Origin: Sphingopyxis sp.
Lineage (GTDB): Bacteria > Pseudomonadota > Alphaproteobacteria > Sphingomonadales > Sphingomonadaceae
Direction of reading: 5' to 3'
Length of the DNA stretch: 6,972 bases
Assembly (NCBI GenBank): GCA_012035435.1
Contig: JAAUPH010000128.1
Span: 1 to 6,972, forward strand
The position numbers and the translations under genes were made by a program. Shown here in pieces: positions 5,639 through 6,972 of this stretch. Position 1 is the stretch's first letter; the number at the start of each line of letters is the position of its first letter. The notes beneath the pieces were generated by a model. The model did no database searches and was not told the DNA's origin. It saw only the letters and a list, made by a program, of their open reading frames with translations.

Positions 5639-5875
5639 CTAGGTCACAATCTCTGCAATTGGGGTGCCGACGCGGTAGGATTGGCCAAGTTCACCCAGCG
5701 TGGTGATTTCGCCCGCGAACGGACTTTCAACCTCGCTCGACGTCTTTTCGGTTTCGATCACGTAAAGCGGCTGGCCGACGGTAACTTGGTCGCCGGTCTT
5801 GACGAGCCATTCGACCAGCGTCCCTTCCTGCATCGACACCGCCATCTTCGGCAGCTTGAGGGTCATTTTGGGCAC
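5639..5875 (-). CDS. Free-standing lipoyl (biotinyl/lipoyl-attachment) domain protein
   Basis: A single 78-residue lipoyl domain with nothing attached. The N-terminal strand is KMTLKLPKMAVSMQEGTLVE and the attachment hairpin is IETEKTSSEVESP. Lys44 in the ETEKT turn is the expected site of lipoylation (biotinyl domains usually carry MKM there, so lipoate is favoured). The end (GELGQSYRVGTPIAEIVT) is typical of a complete domain. The start is GTG 5875, four bases after the E1 beta stop; the ATG at codon 4 is a reasonable alternative. In multi-enzyme complexes such a domain carries the acyl group from E1 to E2. Here it is not fused to an E2 catalytic domain, and none follows in the operon, so it may act as a mobile acyl carrier for an E2 encoded elsewhere. 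Confidence 0.9.
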   Translation of the reverse strand: MPKMTLKLPKMAVSMQEGTLVEWLVKTGDQVTVGQPLYVIETEKTSSEVESPFAGEITTLGELGQSYRVGTPIAEIVT

Positions 5876-5879
5876 AGCA

Positions 5880-6972
5880 TCAGGCTTTCATCAGGGCGTG
5901 GACCTTGGCGGCCACGCCATCGGCGTTGGGGAAATGCATGGCTTCCAGATTCTGGGCAAAAGGTACCGGGGTATAGCGGGCGCCAAGCCGCGCAACGGGT
6001 GCTTTCAGCCGCCCCCATGCCGCCTCCTGAATCCGCGCGGCGAGTTCCGCGCCAAAGCCGCCAAATTCAACCGCCGCATGGACGATCAGGGCGCGGCCCG
6101 TCTTTTCAATCGAGGCCAGCACCGCCGCCATGTCGAGCGGGACGATAGAGCGAAGGTCGATCACTTCGGCTTCTATCCCCTCAGCCGCCAGTGCGTCGGC
6201 TGCCGCCATCGCCTCCTGCATCGCCCAGCTGTAAGAGATGATCGTGACGTCCGAGCCCGCCCGTGCAATCGCCGCCTTGCCAAGCGGCACGCGATAATCG
6301 TCGGCCGGCACCAGCCCCGGCGAGAAATAACAGCGCATCGCCTCGATAAAGATACAGGGATCAGGATCGTCAATGCAGGACAACAGCATGCCCTTCGCAT
6401 CCGCCGCATTGCTCGGCGCCACGATCTTCAACCCCGGAACATGCGCGAACCAGCTTTCCAGGCTCTGGCTGTGCTGCGCGCCGAACGACCCAACATTGCC
6501 CGCAGTCAGCATGCGCAGCGTGATCGGCACGCTGGTACGCCCGCCCGACATATATCGCAGCTTGGCGGCATGGTTGGCGATCTGGTCCATGCACACCATC
6601 GCGAAATCGATGATCATCACCTCGGCAACGGGTTTATAGCCTACCAGGCTTGCGCCAATCGCCGCGCCAACGATGGCCTGTTCCGAAATCGGCGTCCCGC
6701 GCACACGCTGCCGACCATATTTGGTCGATAGGCCATAGGTCGCCTTGACGATGCCGCCTGCCGGATCCTCGATATCCTCGCCCAACAAGATGACTTTCTT
6801 GTCAGCCCCCAGCGCCATATCAAGCGCCTCATTGACCGCCTGGCCAAAAGTGATCCGCCGCCCGCCTGCGTCCGGGGTGCCATCGGCTGACGGCGTGGAC
6901 GGTCGCACGCCAGCATCGGGCAGGTCGGCCGCTTCGGCAAATATCGGTGATGAGTTCGCTTGCGGCGGGCGC
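5880..6972 (-). CDS. 2-oxoacid dehydrogenase E1 component, beta subunit (N-terminal side open to the window edge)
   Basis: This is the beta half of a thiamine-diphosphate-dependent alpha-ketoacid dehydrogenase E1 (pyruvate, branched-chain or acetoin type), which decarboxylates a 2-oxoacid and passes the acyl group to a lipoyl arm. Numbered from GTG 6908, the core begins at residue 19 (ITFGQAVNEALDMALG). GEDIEDPAGG follows, then GTPISEQ with Glu76 matching the cofactor-activating Glu of E1 beta. GAQHSQS holds the conserved His146, and PGLKIVAPSNAADAKG is present. The C-terminal transketolase domain has GSDVTIISYSWAM and EVIDLRSIVPLD, and the protein ends HALMKA. GTG 6908 is the only candidate start in the window, but it has no ribosome site. 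The same frame is open for 21 more codons to the edge, with an Ala/Pro/Ser/Asp-rich linker, so the gene may start further right or be fused to E1 alpha. The substrate is not determined. Confidence 0.9.
   Translation of the reverse strand, partial: RPPQANSSPIFAEAADLPDAGVRPSTPSADGTPDAGGRRITFGQAVNEALDMALGADKKVILLGEDIEDPAGGIVKATYGLSTKYGRQRVRGTPISEQAIVGAAIGASLVGYKPVAEVMIIDFAMVCMDQIANHAAKLRYMSGGRTSVPITLRMLTAGNVGSFGAQHSQSLESWFAHVPGLKIVAPSNAADAKGMLLSCIDDPDPCIFIEAMRCYFSPGLVPADDYRVPLGKAAIARAGSDVTIISYSWAMQEAMAAADALAAEGIEAEVIDLRSIVPLDMAAVLASIEKTGRALIVHAAVEFGGFGAELAARIQEAAWGRLKAPVARLGARYTPVPFAQNLEAMHFPNADGVAAKVHALMKA

Noticed and set aside
4487..6148. 553-codon open frame on the plus strand
   Set aside because: It lies antisense to the IclR, lipoyl and E1 beta genes, crosses their boundaries and the terminator, and its translation (rich in Arg, Gln and His) shows no domain. 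It is a by-product of high GC codon bias.
1..6972. CRISPR array, tRNA, rRNA or insertion sequence
   Set aside because: No spaced direct repeats, cloverleaf, rRNA signature, transposase or terminal inverted repeats were seen.

Overview
The window comes from a GC-rich alphaproteobacterium, most likely a sphingomonad (Sphingomonadales). This rests on codon bias, the pairing of an ECF sigma factor with a von Willebrand A (VWA) lipoprotein, the TonB-receptor-style 'VVTG' motifs and the protein families present. The genus is not determined. All convincing genes lie on the minus strand, so transcription runs from the right edge to the left edge.

Right third (about 4817-6972): an apparently intact catabolic operon. 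It reads E1 beta subunit of a 2-oxoacid dehydrogenase (open to the right edge, N-terminal side possibly cut or fused), then a free-standing 78-residue lipoyl domain protein, then an IclR-family regulator. The genes are 4-24 nt apart, and a convincing hairpin-plus-T-tract terminator follows the IclR gene. No E2 acyltransferase or E3 gene is visible, so the acyl acceptor must be encoded elsewhere.

Middle (about 3044-4816): a scarred region. A SARP/BTAD-FlgO-TPR regulator-like gene has lost its N-terminal DNA-binding domain, carries a one-base frameshift at a short A/T run, and stops inside a TPR unit near 3630. There it runs directly into the C-terminal six-helix half of an AmpG-like MFS transporter. 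This looks like a deletion fusion or an assembly chimera.

Left half (1-2930): an ECF sigma factor, preceded by a small overlapping Cys-containing ORF, and followed by a VWA (YfbK-like) lipoprotein and then the start of another gene that runs off the left edge. Both the sigma gene and the VWA gene carry a single-base frameshift inside the conserved domain. The reading frame resumes perfectly afterwards and all key residues survive. They are therefore either very recent pseudogenes or intact genes with sequencing errors. If the frames are repaired, the cluster looks like a sigma factor controlling, or co-expressed with, a surface VWA protein.

No tRNA, rRNA, CRISPR array or insertion sequence was recognised. 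No intergenic stretch is longer than about 190 nt.
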